A stretch of DNA of 64,000 nucleotides from Paenibacillus lutimineralis (lineage in GTDB: Bacteria > Bacillota > Bacilli > Paenibacillales > Paenibacillaceae). A model generated the notes under the pieces. That model was given only the letters and a program-made list of their open reading frames with translations, was not told where the DNA came from and did no database searches. The DNA is taken from contig NZ_CP034346.1 of NCBI RefSeq assembly GCF_003991425.1, positions 1,959,501-2,023,500 of the forward strand, in the 5' to 3' direction. Below, one piece after another: positions 1 through 8,160 of this stretch (positions are counted from its first letter, which is position 1; each line of letters opens with the position of its first letter). A program made the translations under genes and the position numbers.

Positions 1-3000
1 GCCTATGATAATTCAACCGGCTGGAATGTCCCTACTCAGGCCATTGAAAGTTATTTACAAGGGGGAGCCGAGTCTCAGCAATTAACGGTAAATTATCAAT
101 ATAACGAACAAGGACAGATTTTAAAAGAAAGTTGGAGCACGGGACAAGAAAATGTTTATGAATACACAACTTCAACAGACTCCTATTTTTGGTCGCTGCC
201 AAGCCAAATTCAATCAAAGATCAGCGGAGAGCAAAAAAGAGTTGAGCGGATTCAATATAATCCTCAAGGAGATGTATCTCAATTTGCGGTAAGAGAGAAC
301 AGTGGGAGCGGCAAATTGCTAGCCCAAACAGATCTGGAATATGATGACTTGGGCAATGTCATTATATCGAAGACTAAGGATGATAAACGGAACAACATCG
401 TAAATTACTCGTATCAATCGCCTTACGGGAAGCATCTGCTGACGGAAAAATCGCTGACAGTTCACTCAATCACAGGAGGTTCATCTCTGTCGGGGGAGAA
501 GTTCGACTATACAAAAGCGGGTGAGTTACTGACCTCCGAAGATGAGGTTGGAGACATTACTTCGTATACGTATGATGCACTGGGACGTATGACAAAAACG
601 CAGTATAGCGATCAGTCGACCACCACGATACAGTACGATGATGTACTGAATAGAGTAACTGTGACAGGACCCGAAGGTATCGTGACGGTTGAGAAATACG
701 ACCCATTAGGATTATTAGTTGAAGAAAGTGTAAGTGATGCTTTATTCAAATATAAGTATGATGGGGAAGGAAATTTAGAGCAGGAGATTGATGCGGAGCA
801 GAATAAGACAAGTTATGTTAATGATGGATTTGGTCGTTTAACGAAGACCATTTACGCCGATGGCTCTCAGGATGAGACATCTTATGATATGGTTAGAAGA
901 ACTGTAACTAATACAGATCCTGTTGGGGTGAAGTACCAGCAAAAATTGGACTTACTTGGAAACCTATTAGCAGTTGAAGAATGGAGAAATGGGGCTTTTG
1001 TAGCTCTTGAGCAAGCCACTTATGATTTATCCGGAAATGCGCTGGCCGTAACTGATGGAAAAGGACAGCAAACTCTCTATCAATATGATGCGTTGGGACG
1101 TGTTATTTCTGTAACTGATCCTGAGCAACGTACCACTTCATATAAGTACACCATGGCTGGAGATTTGAGCGTTATCCAGTATCCGGACAACAGTTATATA
1201 GAGAGAGAGTATGATGAAGCGGGTAATTTAATACGCCAAGTAAATGAAGAGCGTATGACCGAAATATTCTATTACGATGCTAAAGGAAATCTTACAAAAT
1301 CGCTGGATCACGCGAGTCAGTTTACAGAATATCAGTACAACAAGGATAACTTGTTGACGAAGATTCAGGCTCCAGATCAGCAAATCCAGTACACATACGA
1401 TGCCATGGGCCGCCGGATCGGTATGACGGATACTACTGGAAGTACAACCTATGATTATAATCCTTCAGATGGCTCTTTAGCCACGATTCATTATCCGGAT
1501 GGAACGCGCATTAATTATACCTATAATAAGCAAATGCGGACGGGCTATACGTTGACGGATGTTTTCGGAAAGACGACAGGCGCTAGTTATACGGTAAATG
1601 AAATGAATCGGGTCAGTGCACTGGAAGTGCTTCATTATGCTGCTGGATCAAATCAATCGACACTAGCGGCTAAATCTAGTGCATCGGGTGCGATTGACAG
1701 GATCACGTTCGACTATAAAGCCAACGGACTGTTGGAAAAGGGTGAGTCAGGTAACGGACCGAGCATGTCCTTTAGCTATGAAGGTTATGAATTGACGGGA
1801 ATGACGATAAACCCTGGGGTGACGGCTAAAAGTACGGTAGCGCCTGAGGTAAACGATGTTCCCGAAACCGATACGTCAAAGGGTTCCGATTCCATGACCA
1901 CAGGAGATGTCTTGGAGACAGCAAACGAGGTGACCTTCGGAGTTTCCGAGTTGAGTGCGACCAAAGGTCATGAGTTTACGTATGAATACGATCTAAATAA
2001 GAATATTATCGGCCGGACGCAAAACGGTGCCGGGAATACTTTTACGTATGATCCGTTAAATCGGATTCATACCGAAAGTGGACTAAACAATAACAAAAAA
2101 TACAGTTATGACGGGCGCGGTAATCTGTTGGATGTAGAAGGTCGCCCGCTTCGCGGATTATCGAATGCGGATTACACTTTTGACAGTTTGAATCGGTTAA
2201 CGAAGGTTACAAGCGAGGACGGAACGGGAATCAGTTATATCTACAATGGTTACGGCCTGTTATATGAACGTATAGAAGGAAAGAAAAAATCCCGTTATTA
2301 TTATGATGAAGAAGCCAAACTGATCGCCGAGGCTGATGTCAGCAGTGGAAAGGCAAAACTGATCTATACTTATATTTATGATTTCAGCGGTCAGCTTTGG
2401 TCTCGGGTGGATCAGACTACAAGCGAAGTGCAATATTATCAATTCAATGGTCATGGGGATATCGTTGGCCTGACCGACAGCCAAGGCAATCAACTGAATA
2501 CTTACTCCTACGACATCTGGGGTAATCCTGAAACCGTAGAAGAGACAGTTCCGAACATCTTCCGATATTCGGGAGAGTATTGGGATAACGTGACCGATTT
2601 ACAGTATCTGAGAGCTCGTTGGTATGATCCTAACTCGGGAAGATTTGTGTCGAAAGATTCATATGAGGGCAGTATCGATAATCCTTTGAGTTTGAATCGG
2701 TATTCGTATGTGCACAATAATCCTTTGATCTACACGGATCCTTCGGGTCAGTATATTATGCCAATGGGTCCAACTCCTTCGTTGACTTGTGCCGTAGATA
2801 TTAAAAATTGTAAGACAAATCTTGATGCACAAATAAAAGCAAGTCAAGAAAATCTTGATATGCTTTATCTTGATGACGTTAGAACTTTAATGGACGATGG
2901 AGCAAGTAAGCTTGATAAAGGAATAGTTATTGTTCAATATATACCAGTAGTTAAAGCATACAAATTAGTTAAAAAGACAGAAAAGGTAATAGATTCAAGT

Positions 3001-3720
3001 AAGGATATTATAAAAACTACCAAAAAGCTCAATTGTAACTGCTTTACTGCTGGAACCAAAGTTTTAACAGACGAAGGGGAGAAACCTATCGAGGAAATCG
3101 AGGTAGGGGACAAGGTACTCGCCAAGTCTGACGAAACCGGAGAAGTGGCGTATAAAGAGGTCGTGGGGCTGTTCCAAAAACAGGCTAACGAAATTTACTA
3201 TGTCCACATCGGGGATGAAATCATTGAGGTTACTGGTGAGCATCCGTTTTGGTTAGACGGCAAGGGATGGACGTTTGTTAAAGACCTAAAAGTTGGCGAC
3301 TTGCTTGTTTCTAGCGATGGTTCTAAACTGGAAATAGATAAGATTGAAAAAGAGCCACGAGAAGCAATGGTCTATAACTTTGAGGTAGCTGATTTCCATT
3401 CTTACTTTGTTTCTAACCTTGGGATCTGGGTGCATAACTGCGCATTACAAAATGTGTATAAATCAATAAAAGATGCGCCACTTTACCCAAAAGGTTTTTC
3501 AGGTGCTAAAAACGGCACTGTAAAGAATAAGGTTAATAATACAGAATTACTTGAGGAACTACGAGCTATTGAATCTGGGACGTGGCACAAAATTTACAAG
3601 GATGGCGTGGATGCAAAAGGTAAGAAAATCTCTATTCACTACTTTCAAAGTCAATCGGGTCAAGTGTTTAATGTCAAGGTGAAAAATGGATGGAGTAACT
3701 CCTCCAGTAAAATGCCTTAA
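1..3720 (+). CDS. Rhs/YD-repeat polymorphic toxin with Hint domain (5' end outside window)
   Basis: The frame is open from base 1, so the start lies left of the window and 1239 codons are visible. Most of it is YD repeats (many YD.xG and G.L.. units), which in Rhs proteins build a hollow shell around the toxin. The RHS core end is seen near 2560-2750 (RYSGEYWD, LRARWYDP, NPLxxxDPSGQ). A short helical pre-toxin follows (2797-3036). Next is a Hint domain (3040-3438): Cys1 in CFTAGT, block TGEHPFW, and the C-terminal VHN|C junction at 3433-3441, so self-cleavage should release the tip. The toxin tip is the last 92 residues (3442-3717) and ends in a GWSN-type segment; I do not recognise its family. 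The next gene, 17 bases on, is the expected immunity partner. Toxin activity is inferred from architecture. Confidence 0.93.
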   Translation, partial: AYDNSTGWNVPTQAIESYLQGGAESQQLTVNYQYNEQGQILKESWSTGQENVYEYTTSTDSYFWSLPSQIQSKISGEQKRVERIQYNPQGDVSQFAVRENSGSGKLLAQTDLEYDDLGNVIISKTKDDKRNNIVNYSYQSPYGKHLLTEKSLTVHSITGGSSLSGEKFDYTKAGELLTSEDEVGDITSYTYDALGRMTKTQYSDQSTTTIQYDDVLNRVTVTGPEGIVTVEKYDPLGLLVEESVSDALFKYKYDGEGNLEQEIDAEQNKTSYVNDGFGRLTKTIYADGSQDETSYDMVRRTVTNTDPVGVKYQQKLDLLGNLLAVEEWRNGAFVALEQATYDLSGNALAVTDGKGQQTLYQYDALGRVISVTDPEQRTTSYKYTMAGDLSVIQYPDNSYIEREYDEAGNLIRQVNEERMTEIFYYDAKGNLTKSLDHASQFTEYQYNKDNLLTKIQAPDQQIQYTYDAMGRRIGMTDTTGSTTYDYNPSDGSLATIHYPDGTRINYTYNKQMRTGYTLTDVFGKTTGASYTVNEMNRVSALEVLHYAAGSNQSTLAAKSSASGAIDRITFDYKANGLLEKGESGNGPSMSFSYEGYELTGMTINPGVTAKSTVAPEVNDVPETDTSKGSDSMTTGDVLETANEVTFGVSELSATKGHEFTYEYDLNKNIIGRTQNGAGNTFTYDPLNRIHTESGLNNNKKYSYDGRGNLLDVEGRPLRGLSNADYTFDSLNRLTKVTSEDGTGISYIYNGYGLLYERIEGKKKSRYYYDEEAKLIAEADVSSGKAKLIYTYIYDFSGQLWSRVDQTTSEVQYYQFNGHGDIVGLTDSQGNQLNTYSYDIWGNPETVEETVPNIFRYSGEYWDNVTDLQYLRARWYDPNSGRFVSKDSYEGSIDNPLSLNRYSYVHNNPLIYTDPSGQYIMPMGPTPSLTCAVDIKNCKTNLDAQIKASQENLDMLYLDDVRTLMDDGASKLDKGIVIVQYIPVVKAYKLVKKTEKVIDSSKDIIKTTKKLNCNCFTAGTKVLTDEGEKPIEEIEVGDKVLAKSDETGEVAYKEVVGLFQKQANEIYYVHIGDEIIEVTGEHPFWLDGKGWTFVKDLKVGDLLVSSDGSKLEIDKIEKEPREAMVYNFEVADFHSYFVSNLGIWVHNCALQNVYKSIKDAPLYPKGFSGAKNGTVKNKVNNTELLEELRAIESGTWHKIYKDGVDAKGKKISIHYFQSQSGQVFNVKVKNGWSNSSSKMP

Positions 3721-3737
3721 TAGGAAGGGGGGATACA

Positions 3738-4082
3738 TTGAACCTACAAATTGCATTGGAGAATTCTGAAGAAATTCAAAAGTTTTTATGTATATTAAAT
3801 CTTGGTATGCTTGAGTCCTTGCTCGAAGGGGCATTATCATTTGAAGATGCATACACATACCTGTATCGTCCTTATGTAGCACAGCTTCTAGAAGAAAATG
3901 AAGCGAATAAGGAGATAGTTAAGTTATTTGAGGAATGCTGTATGTTGGAAGATATACGAGATATAGCCCCTGATAAACTGAAAAATGCAATTGAACTGAA
4001 AAAGAAAGAGACATTAGATTTACTCCAATCAATATCTAATACAGTGAAACCAATGTATTGGCTCAACAGAATTGATGAATAA
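3738..4082 (+). CDS. Probable immunity protein to the Rhs tip, DUF3969-like
   Basis: 114 residues from a TTG start preceded by a strong ribosome site (GGAAGGGGGG, 3722-3731). It is small, acidic and largely helical with no signal peptide or membrane segment, as expected for a cytoplasmic antitoxin. The pattern NLGMLESLLEGALSFEDAY followed by a YRPY motif resembles the DUF3969 family, which I recall as small proteins often found beside Rhs genes; this match is from memory. It lies immediately after the Rhs gene in the same orientation, the standard place for a cognate immunity gene. Binding to the tip encoded at 3442-3717 is inferred from position only. Confidence 0.7.
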   Translation: MNLQIALENSEEIQKFLCILNLGMLESLLEGALSFEDAYTYLYRPYVAQLLEENEANKEIVKLFEECCMLEDIRDIAPDKLKNAIELKKKETLDLLQSISNTVKPMYWLNRIDE

Positions 4083-4104
4083 AAGTAAGACCTTAAGGGA
4101 TAAC

Positions 4105-4375
4105 TGAACTGTAACCTCATTTATGGACAGTTTTAAAAAACGATTACCATAGACTTAAGCAACTATAAGATGGCTTCTGAAATCATCAGGAGTCATCCTT
4201 TTTAATGTCCATTGGTAGCGTTCAGAATTGTAGTGGGTCATGTACTCATTAACCCGTTGACGTAGTTCTTTAAGAGATTTACAGTCTTTGTAGTTAAGCT
4301 CGTCCTTCATATGACCAAAGAACATCTCCATGGACGCATTATCCCAACAGTTTCCTTTTAAACCCGGCTTCAGTG
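4105..4375 (-). mobile_element. IS3-family (IS150-like) insertion sequence remnant, transposase C-terminus
   Basis: Read on the minus strand, 4355 down to 4155 encodes GNCWDNASMEMFFGHMKDE and continues to HYNSERYQWTLKRMTP and a stop at 4155-4157. This is the conserved C-terminal end of the IS3-family OrfB DDE transposase, including the last catalytic Glu in the SMEMFF segment. Just outside the stop, 4105-4135 reads as an IS150-type terminal repeat (an ACTGTAACC...TGGACAGTTTT pattern). The element is cut off at about 4375, where toxin-remnant sequence begins, so orfA, most of orfB and the other end are missing. It cannot move on its own. Confidence 0.8.
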
Positions 4376-4379
4376 ATGA

Positions 4380-4592
4380 GGAGACGGGTTTGAGGGTTTA
4401 GCACAATATCTTAGGAAAGCTGAGGAATTTGCCAAAACTGCTAAAAAAGGTTCAACAAATGTTAACGGAGCAGTAGAAGGTACAATTCGATATAAAAAGA
4501 ACGGAAAATATATTGATATTGCTCCGGATGGTACTATAGTTTCCTTTGGTAGCAATAATGCGTATTTGTCTTTTAAATGGAGGTGTTGGGAT
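4380..4592 (+). pseudogene. Remnant of a second Rhs toxin tip (C-terminal end only)
   Basis: An open frame starts abruptly at the IS relic and encodes AQYLRKAEEFAKTAKKG..., then GTIRYKKNGKYIDIAPDG and TIVSFGSNN, which looks like the C-terminal end of a secreted toxin tip. No start codon, RHS core or Hint domain is attached. The frame runs without a stop into the following gene; one extra base near 4574 would give a TAA (TTTTAA), so the natural stop seems to have been lost by a one-base deletion. The toxin family is not recognisable from this fragment. It should be silent unless recombined behind an Rhs core. Confidence 0.6.
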
Positions 4593-4969
4593 TTGAGTAG
4601 TGAAGAAATACGTGAAAAAATATCTTCCCTGTATAATTTTCAATTAGCTAATCCCTTTCCGTATGAGGATACTAGCAGGATGAAAATTGATGTTGAAAGT
4701 GATTTTGAATTAAGTGAGGGCGAAAGTTTAAATGCTAATTTTAATGATTATTGTACTTTAATTGTTGGAACGACAAGTTATATTCTAAATGGTAATGTTG
4801 CTAATATCCCTGAGAAGCAAATTGAGTTTTTGAATGAGGGTTTTTCCAAAGGTTTCCTCAATACAGTTTTATTGAAGCAAAATTGGAGAACTATCCTGAA
4901 TTTAAAAATGAGTACATTAATCATGAAGAATTAAGAATGCTAATATTAGATTATTTACAGAGCAACTAA
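4593..4969 (+). pseudogene. Immunity gene for the second tip, frameshifted near its 3' end
   Basis: Begins at TTG 4593, nine bases after GGAGG (4579-4583). It reads SSEEIREKISSLYNFQLANP and on through an acidic protein until EFLNEGF. At the T-run 4845-4850 the frame breaks: as written it reads on to a stop at 4932-4934. If one T is added, the frame continues as EGFFQRFPQYSFIEAKLENY... to a TAA at 4967-4969, a far more protein-like end. I therefore annotate to 4969 with a one-base deletion. The family is not recognised; assignment as immunity protein rests on its position right after a toxin tip remnant. Confidence 0.6.
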
Positions 4970-4988
4970 CGAGAACCAACCTTGAAGG

Positions 4989-5016
4989 GTGCAGTTCAAC
5001 TTTCTGGACAGCCCTA
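4989..5016 (+). mobile_element. Second IS3-type terminal-end relic
   Basis: The segment holds CAGTTCAACTTTCTGGACAG followed by CCCTAAAAAA. It matches the general shape of the end at 4105-4135 (ACTGTAACC..TTTATGGACAG), with the shared TGGACAG core. No transposase is attached. This suggests a different IS150-like element once inserted or was excised here. Short match, so tentative. Confidence 0.35.
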
Positions 5017-5067
5017 AAAAATAACTAACCTGCCGAGAAAAAAATATTGAGCGTCAGAATGATTGTG

Positions 5068-5112
5068 TTGACTTTTTGTCCTGACAATAATATATTATTG
5101 TCAGGACAAAAA
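5068..5112 (+). promoter_or_regulatory. Promoter overlaid by a 40-bp perfect palindrome
   Basis: A near-consensus sigma-A promoter is present: -35 TTGACT (5068-5073), a 17-bp spacer, and -10 TATATT (5091-5096). From 5073 to 5112 the DNA is a perfect 40-bp inverted repeat (arms contain TTTTGTCCTGACAATAAT) whose centre lies in the -10 box. The next gene, 14 bases on, encodes a ribbon-helix-helix protein. A repressor bound here would block RNA polymerase, so negative autoregulation is likely (inference). Confidence 0.75.
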
Positions 5113-5126
5113 AGCGAGGTGAAGCG

Positions 5127-5306
5127 ATGTCCTCCAAAAAGATGGGGCGTCCTCCATCTGACAAACCCAAAAGCAAAACGATTGAGATACGTGTTGATCA
5201 GGAAACTATGAGCAAGCTTGATGCTTCTGCCGAAAAGCTGAATACGTCACGTTCTGCAATTGTCCGCAAAGGGATTGAGAAGGTGTATGACGATCTCCAA
5301 AAATAA
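5127..5306 (+). CDS. Ribbon-helix-helix (CopG/Arc-type) DNA-binding protein
   Basis: 59 residues from ATG 5127, with GAGGTGAAGCG as ribosome site. The basic N-terminus (KKMGRPPSDKPKSK) precedes a classic RHH fold: beta strand TIEIRVD, helix QETMSKLDASAEKLN, turn TSRSA, and helix IVRKGIEKVYDDL. Such proteins dimerise and bind palindromic operators through the paired beta strands. The upstream 40-bp palindrome is the obvious target. No toxin gene of the usual ParE/RelE type follows directly, so I do not call it an antitoxin; the next gene is DUF6809-like. It may be an autoregulator left by a mobile element or plasmid. Confidence 0.8.
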   Translation: MSSKKMGRPPSDKPKSKTIEIRVDQETMSKLDASAEKLNTSRSAIVRKGIEKVYDDLQK

Positions 5307-5446
5307 AGAAGGAAGCAGCGAGCATCCCGAGAAGAACACCGCTACTTCCTATCCCGCAATCGCTTTAATAAGCAGACTGCATAAATATCCTACCATGTGC
5401 AGGAATCTCATTCAAGCGATGCGATGACATTTATGGGAGGATGAAT

Positions 5447-5755
5447 ATGAAAACGATTCTGGAAGCCCTGTACCGAGGGCACCTTCATCCTGATGAGGCG
5501 ATTGTACCGTCTCATCCTGAATATCGTTCCCTAAGCCGACAAGTGTCGGCTCAGACGGAGCAATGGCGTAACCGATTGGGCGAGGAAGCGTTTCGTGAGC
5601 TTGAGGTGTATTTTGACCTGTGCGACAGTGTGGATAGCATGCATGTCGAAGCTGCTTTTCTACATGGGTTCAGGCTTGGAGCCAACTTGATGATCGAAGT
5701 TATGAGCAAACGCGAGGAGTTGGTTCCGAATGAAGCTTCGGGCTTGTCATTATGA
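5447..5755 (+). CDS. DUF6809-like small protein
   Basis: 102 residues. ATG 5447 is preferred over ATG 5441 because GGGAGG ends at 5440, leaving a proper six-base spacing only for 5447. The protein (KTILEALYRGHLHPDE..., then EEAFRELEVYFDLCDSVDSM and AAFLHGFRLGANLMIEVM) has the layout of small helical proteins labelled DUF6809 in Paenibacillus and relatives, a family of unknown function. The FLHGFRLGA motif is typical. It overlaps the next gene by 26 bases, so the two are probably translated together. No membrane segment. Confidence 0.65.
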   Translation: MKTILEALYRGHLHPDEAIVPSHPEYRSLSRQVSAQTEQWRNRLGEEAFRELEVYFDLCDSVDSMHVEAAFLHGFRLGANLMIEVMSKREELVPNEASGLSL

Positions 5756-6005
5756 TGATAATAGAGACACATCGACAGTTATAGATGCGGATGGGAAAAC
5801 CTACCGCTTCAACTGCTCCGAGATCGAAAACGTGCTCGTTATGCATGCAGCAGCGCGTAACGGCTCACCATTCATATTCAAGACAAGGCATATGCACAGG
5901 CGTTGCCAGAGAAATTATGATGCGCGGCGACTAAACGATGCTTTGTCGGGGGAAGCGAACAAGGTGGAGGATGCTGTTAAACCACCTAAGCGTAAGGATG
6001 GGTGA
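5730..6005 (+). CDS. Hypothetical protein overlapping the DUF6809-like gene
   Basis: 91 residues from ATG 5730, which lies inside the 3' end of the preceding gene in another frame. There is no strong ribosome site of its own, so translational coupling is likely. The sequence is basic, with a short beta-rich start (YDDNRDTSTVIDADGKTYRF) and an Arg-rich middle (KTRHMHRRCQRNYDARR). I do not recognise a family. It may be a companion of the DUF6809-like protein or a marginal open frame. Confidence 0.45.
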   Translation: MKLRACHYDDNRDTSTVIDADGKTYRFNCSEIENVLVMHAAARNGSPFIFKTRHMHRRCQRNYDARRLNDALSGEANKVEDAVKPPKRKDG

Positions 6006-6356
6006 CTGTTGAAAGCAGAATGTTGCCTTGCGCTTTTCCTTTTTTTCTCGGCTAGTTTTAATCATTAATCAACAAGAGACAGTTGTCTCGTGTTGCAGCA
6101 GCACTGAATTTGGCCTCCCAAATTCGCTTGCCAGAGGTATCCCCTGATACCTCCTACCGACTTTTTCTACATGCTAGATGTCCAGTTCCAGTCAATCCCA
6201 AAAAGATTCACGGGCGATTTCACCACGCAAACAGGTATCCCGATTGAGCTTCGCCAGCTCTGCCCACTGACAGAAGGCCTCTTCCGTTGTCTTACATATC
6301 AAATCCATGCAAAGCGTCTTTTGTACTCCCGAGTAAAGCGGGAAATCATCTAAGTT
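6006..6356. other. Stretch with no supportable gene
   Basis: This 350-base stretch has only short open frames in conflicting directions. None has a convincing ribosome site or a recognisable product. It ends where similarity to the Hint/toxin module begins, so it is probably decayed accessory sequence. Confidence 0.5.
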
Positions 6357-6525
6357 GGCGGGTGAGTATTCTGGCTGGACGGTAAGGGATGAACACTCGT
6401 TTGGATGCACAACTGTGCGTTACAAAATATATATAAATCAAGATAAGGCCACCTTACCCAAAAGTTTTTTGGTGCTAAAAACTGATCTGTAAAGAATAAG
6501 GTCAATAATTCTCAAAAGTAAATGA
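6357..6525 (+). pseudogene. Degraded copy of the main Rhs Hint end and toxin tip
   Basis: Compared with the intact gene, 6360-6395 (GGTGAGTATTCTGGCTGGAC then GGTAAGGGATG) matches the TGEHPFWLDGKGW block at about 3234-3270. Then 6400-6520 matches 3427-3545: TGCACAACTGTGCGTTACAA, ACCCAAAAG, GGTGCTAAAAAC and TGTAAAGAATAAGGTCAATAAT. The middle of the Hint domain is deleted and several one-base changes destroy the frame. It is a dead second copy of the same toxin tip, evidence of duplication and decay. Confidence 0.8.
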
Positions 6526-6648
6526 AGTCAAAAAAGGTTTAATTTTGTATATTGAAAATTTGGTCAGATTATCAAGTAACATTACATAATATTAGTGATG
6601 CAATTAGTAGATTACTCTGAATTATGTATTTTGTAAGAAGGTGAACAT

Positions 6649-7812
6649 ATGAAAATTCTCTTTGATCAGAATCAAAAAATTGGTGGCTTTATGGAAGGAG
6701 GATATGATGTAAATGCCTATCAGCCTTCACAAACCAATTGGACTAGGCACTCGCTAGTTGAAGCCCCGAATGCATTAAATATTCTGTGGAAAGTAAAGAT
6801 TCCATCAAGTCTTCAAGAATGTTCGGCAGTAATTGGGAGAAATGGGGAAATCTATTTTGGAACTTTATCAGGGGATTTGTACTGTTATTCCTTTGAGGGA
6901 GCGCTTAATTGGAAATTAAGACTTGGGTCAGAACTTAGCACTCCAGTTATTGGCGCAGACCAAAGAGTATATGTTGCAGCTAAGTCGAATGATGATTCAG
7001 ACAGAAGCTATCTCTATGCCATTTCTCCTGGTGCAGCAATAGAATGGAAATGCGGACTGAATCATATGATTTCATATCCTCCTATCTTGGATAGTGAGGG
7101 TAATATTTACGTGACCACTTACGGGGCTCAGATATATTGCATAAATCATGATGGCGATATTCAATGGACATTCAAGACTGATTATTTGTTATCATGTTCA
7201 CCAGTAATAACCTCAGAAGGAAACATTCTAATTGCTGAGGGAGGCCTTTTTCACTGTTTAAATTTGAGGGGGCAAGAGGTTTGGAGGAAAAAGTTTGATA
7301 GTATGGAAGGAGTAATTCCAATTGTTCTTTCCGATGAATCCTATCTGACTACGGCATCTGTTAATGAAGATATAAAACTTGTAAAGTTAGATGGTTTGGG
7401 TGAATGTTTGTGGGCATATCCGGAACATAATGACTACTCTTTATGGGGATCTCCCGCTGTAAGTAGAGACGGAATAATTTTTGTTTCGGGGAGCGAATTT
7501 AGACTACAGGCGATTGATTTGAAGTGTAAATCCTTATTATGGGAGGGGGAAATTCAAGGTGCTATTAAAGGTCCCCTACTTATATCAGCTGACAATAAAT
7601 TGATTATTGCATCTTATGGCGGGAATATTCCAAGAGATGCAAAAAGAGGATTAGTTTCAAAAATGACTTTATTAAATGAATCAGGTGAGTCGATCAGCGA
7701 AATATTTCTTCCTGGAGATATAACGAGTCCGTGTTTAGGAAGAGAAAATAAAATTTATGTTACGACAAACATTCCCATGGAAAATCATGGATACTTATAC
7801 TGTATCGAGTAA
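6649..7812 (+). CDS. PQQ-like beta-propeller repeat protein
   Basis: 387 residues from ATG 6649, ribosome site AGAAGGTG. The sequence contains about seven repeats of a G.IY...DG.L.C....G...W pattern (for example NGEIYFGTLSGDLYCYSFEG, GNIYVTTYGAQIYCINHDG), the signature of PQQ-type or outer-membrane-assembly-like beta propellers. There is no signal peptide, so it is probably cytoplasmic. It lies right after the degraded tip at 6357-6525, in the position usually taken by an immunity gene. A role as an immunity protein or as an accessory of the Rhs cluster is possible but unproven; PQQ binding is not implied. Confidence 0.75.
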   Translation: MKILFDQNQKIGGFMEGGYDVNAYQPSQTNWTRHSLVEAPNALNILWKVKIPSSLQECSAVIGRNGEIYFGTLSGDLYCYSFEGALNWKLRLGSELSTPVIGADQRVYVAAKSNDDSDRSYLYAISPGAAIEWKCGLNHMISYPPILDSEGNIYVTTYGAQIYCINHDGDIQWTFKTDYLLSCSPVITSEGNILIAEGGLFHCLNLRGQEVWRKKFDSMEGVIPIVLSDESYLTTASVNEDIKLVKLDGLGECLWAYPEHNDYSLWGSPAVSRDGIIFVSGSEFRLQAIDLKCKSLLWEGEIQGAIKGPLLISADNKLIIASYGGNIPRDAKRGLVSKMTLLNESGESISEIFLPGDITSPCLGRENKIYVTTNIPMENHGYLYCIE

Positions 7813-7882
7813 CTTATCAATTATTTGGAGTAGACGAGATACGTATAAAGTATAAGTAACTTTATAGGGAGTGAATCAGAGC

Positions 7883-8101
7883 ATGGAGTGGCTCGTGATT
7901 TTATTTCTTGGAATTGTGTTTTTTTTATTCCCAAGACTACTTACCAAAATTGGATGGTTTAATTTCGATAATTTGGATGGAAATGAGGGCACTTGGGAGA
8001 AAAATGACAAAAAAAGTGTTATTACTCGTAAAATCATTTACGTGTATAGGGTAATTGGTTTTACAATAGTTGTGTTTAGCTTGGTCAAGTTATTAAGCTA
8101 A
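7883..8101 (+). CDS. Small two-segment membrane protein (DUF6199-like?)
   Basis: 72 residues if started at ATG 7883 (an in-frame GTG lies at 7871, too close to the GGGAG ribosome site). It has an N-terminal membrane helix (WLVILFLGIVFFLFP), a polar middle with WEKNDKK, and a C-terminal membrane helix (VYRVIGFTIVVFSLVKLL). This resembles small proteins of the DUF6199 type, a match from memory. It follows the propeller gene in the same direction and precedes an orphan toxin cassette. Function unknown; an immunity role against a membrane-active toxin is one possibility. Confidence 0.55.
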   Translation: MEWLVILFLGIVFFLFPRLLTKIGWFNFDNLDGNEGTWEKNDKKSVITRKIIYVYRVIGFTIVVFSLVKLLS

Positions 8102-8160
8102 TTTTGCCTGAGTGTGCGGTGTTCGGTATACTATTGTTGCTATTCGATTAAATAGGATAA

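Noticed and set aside
5127..5755. Classical toxin-antitoxin pair (RHH antitoxin plus DUF6809-like toxin)
   Set aside because: The second gene lies 140 bases away, starts with its own ribosome site and has no ParE/RelE/MazF-like features.
6192..6410. Minus-strand open frame of 72 codons
   Set aside because: It reads antisense through the degraded Hint copy at its right end and has no ribosome site or known motif.
6649..7812. PQQ-dependent dehydrogenase
   Set aside because: Propeller repeats are present, but there is no signal peptide, no active-site Asp/Glu/Asn set, and the length is too short.
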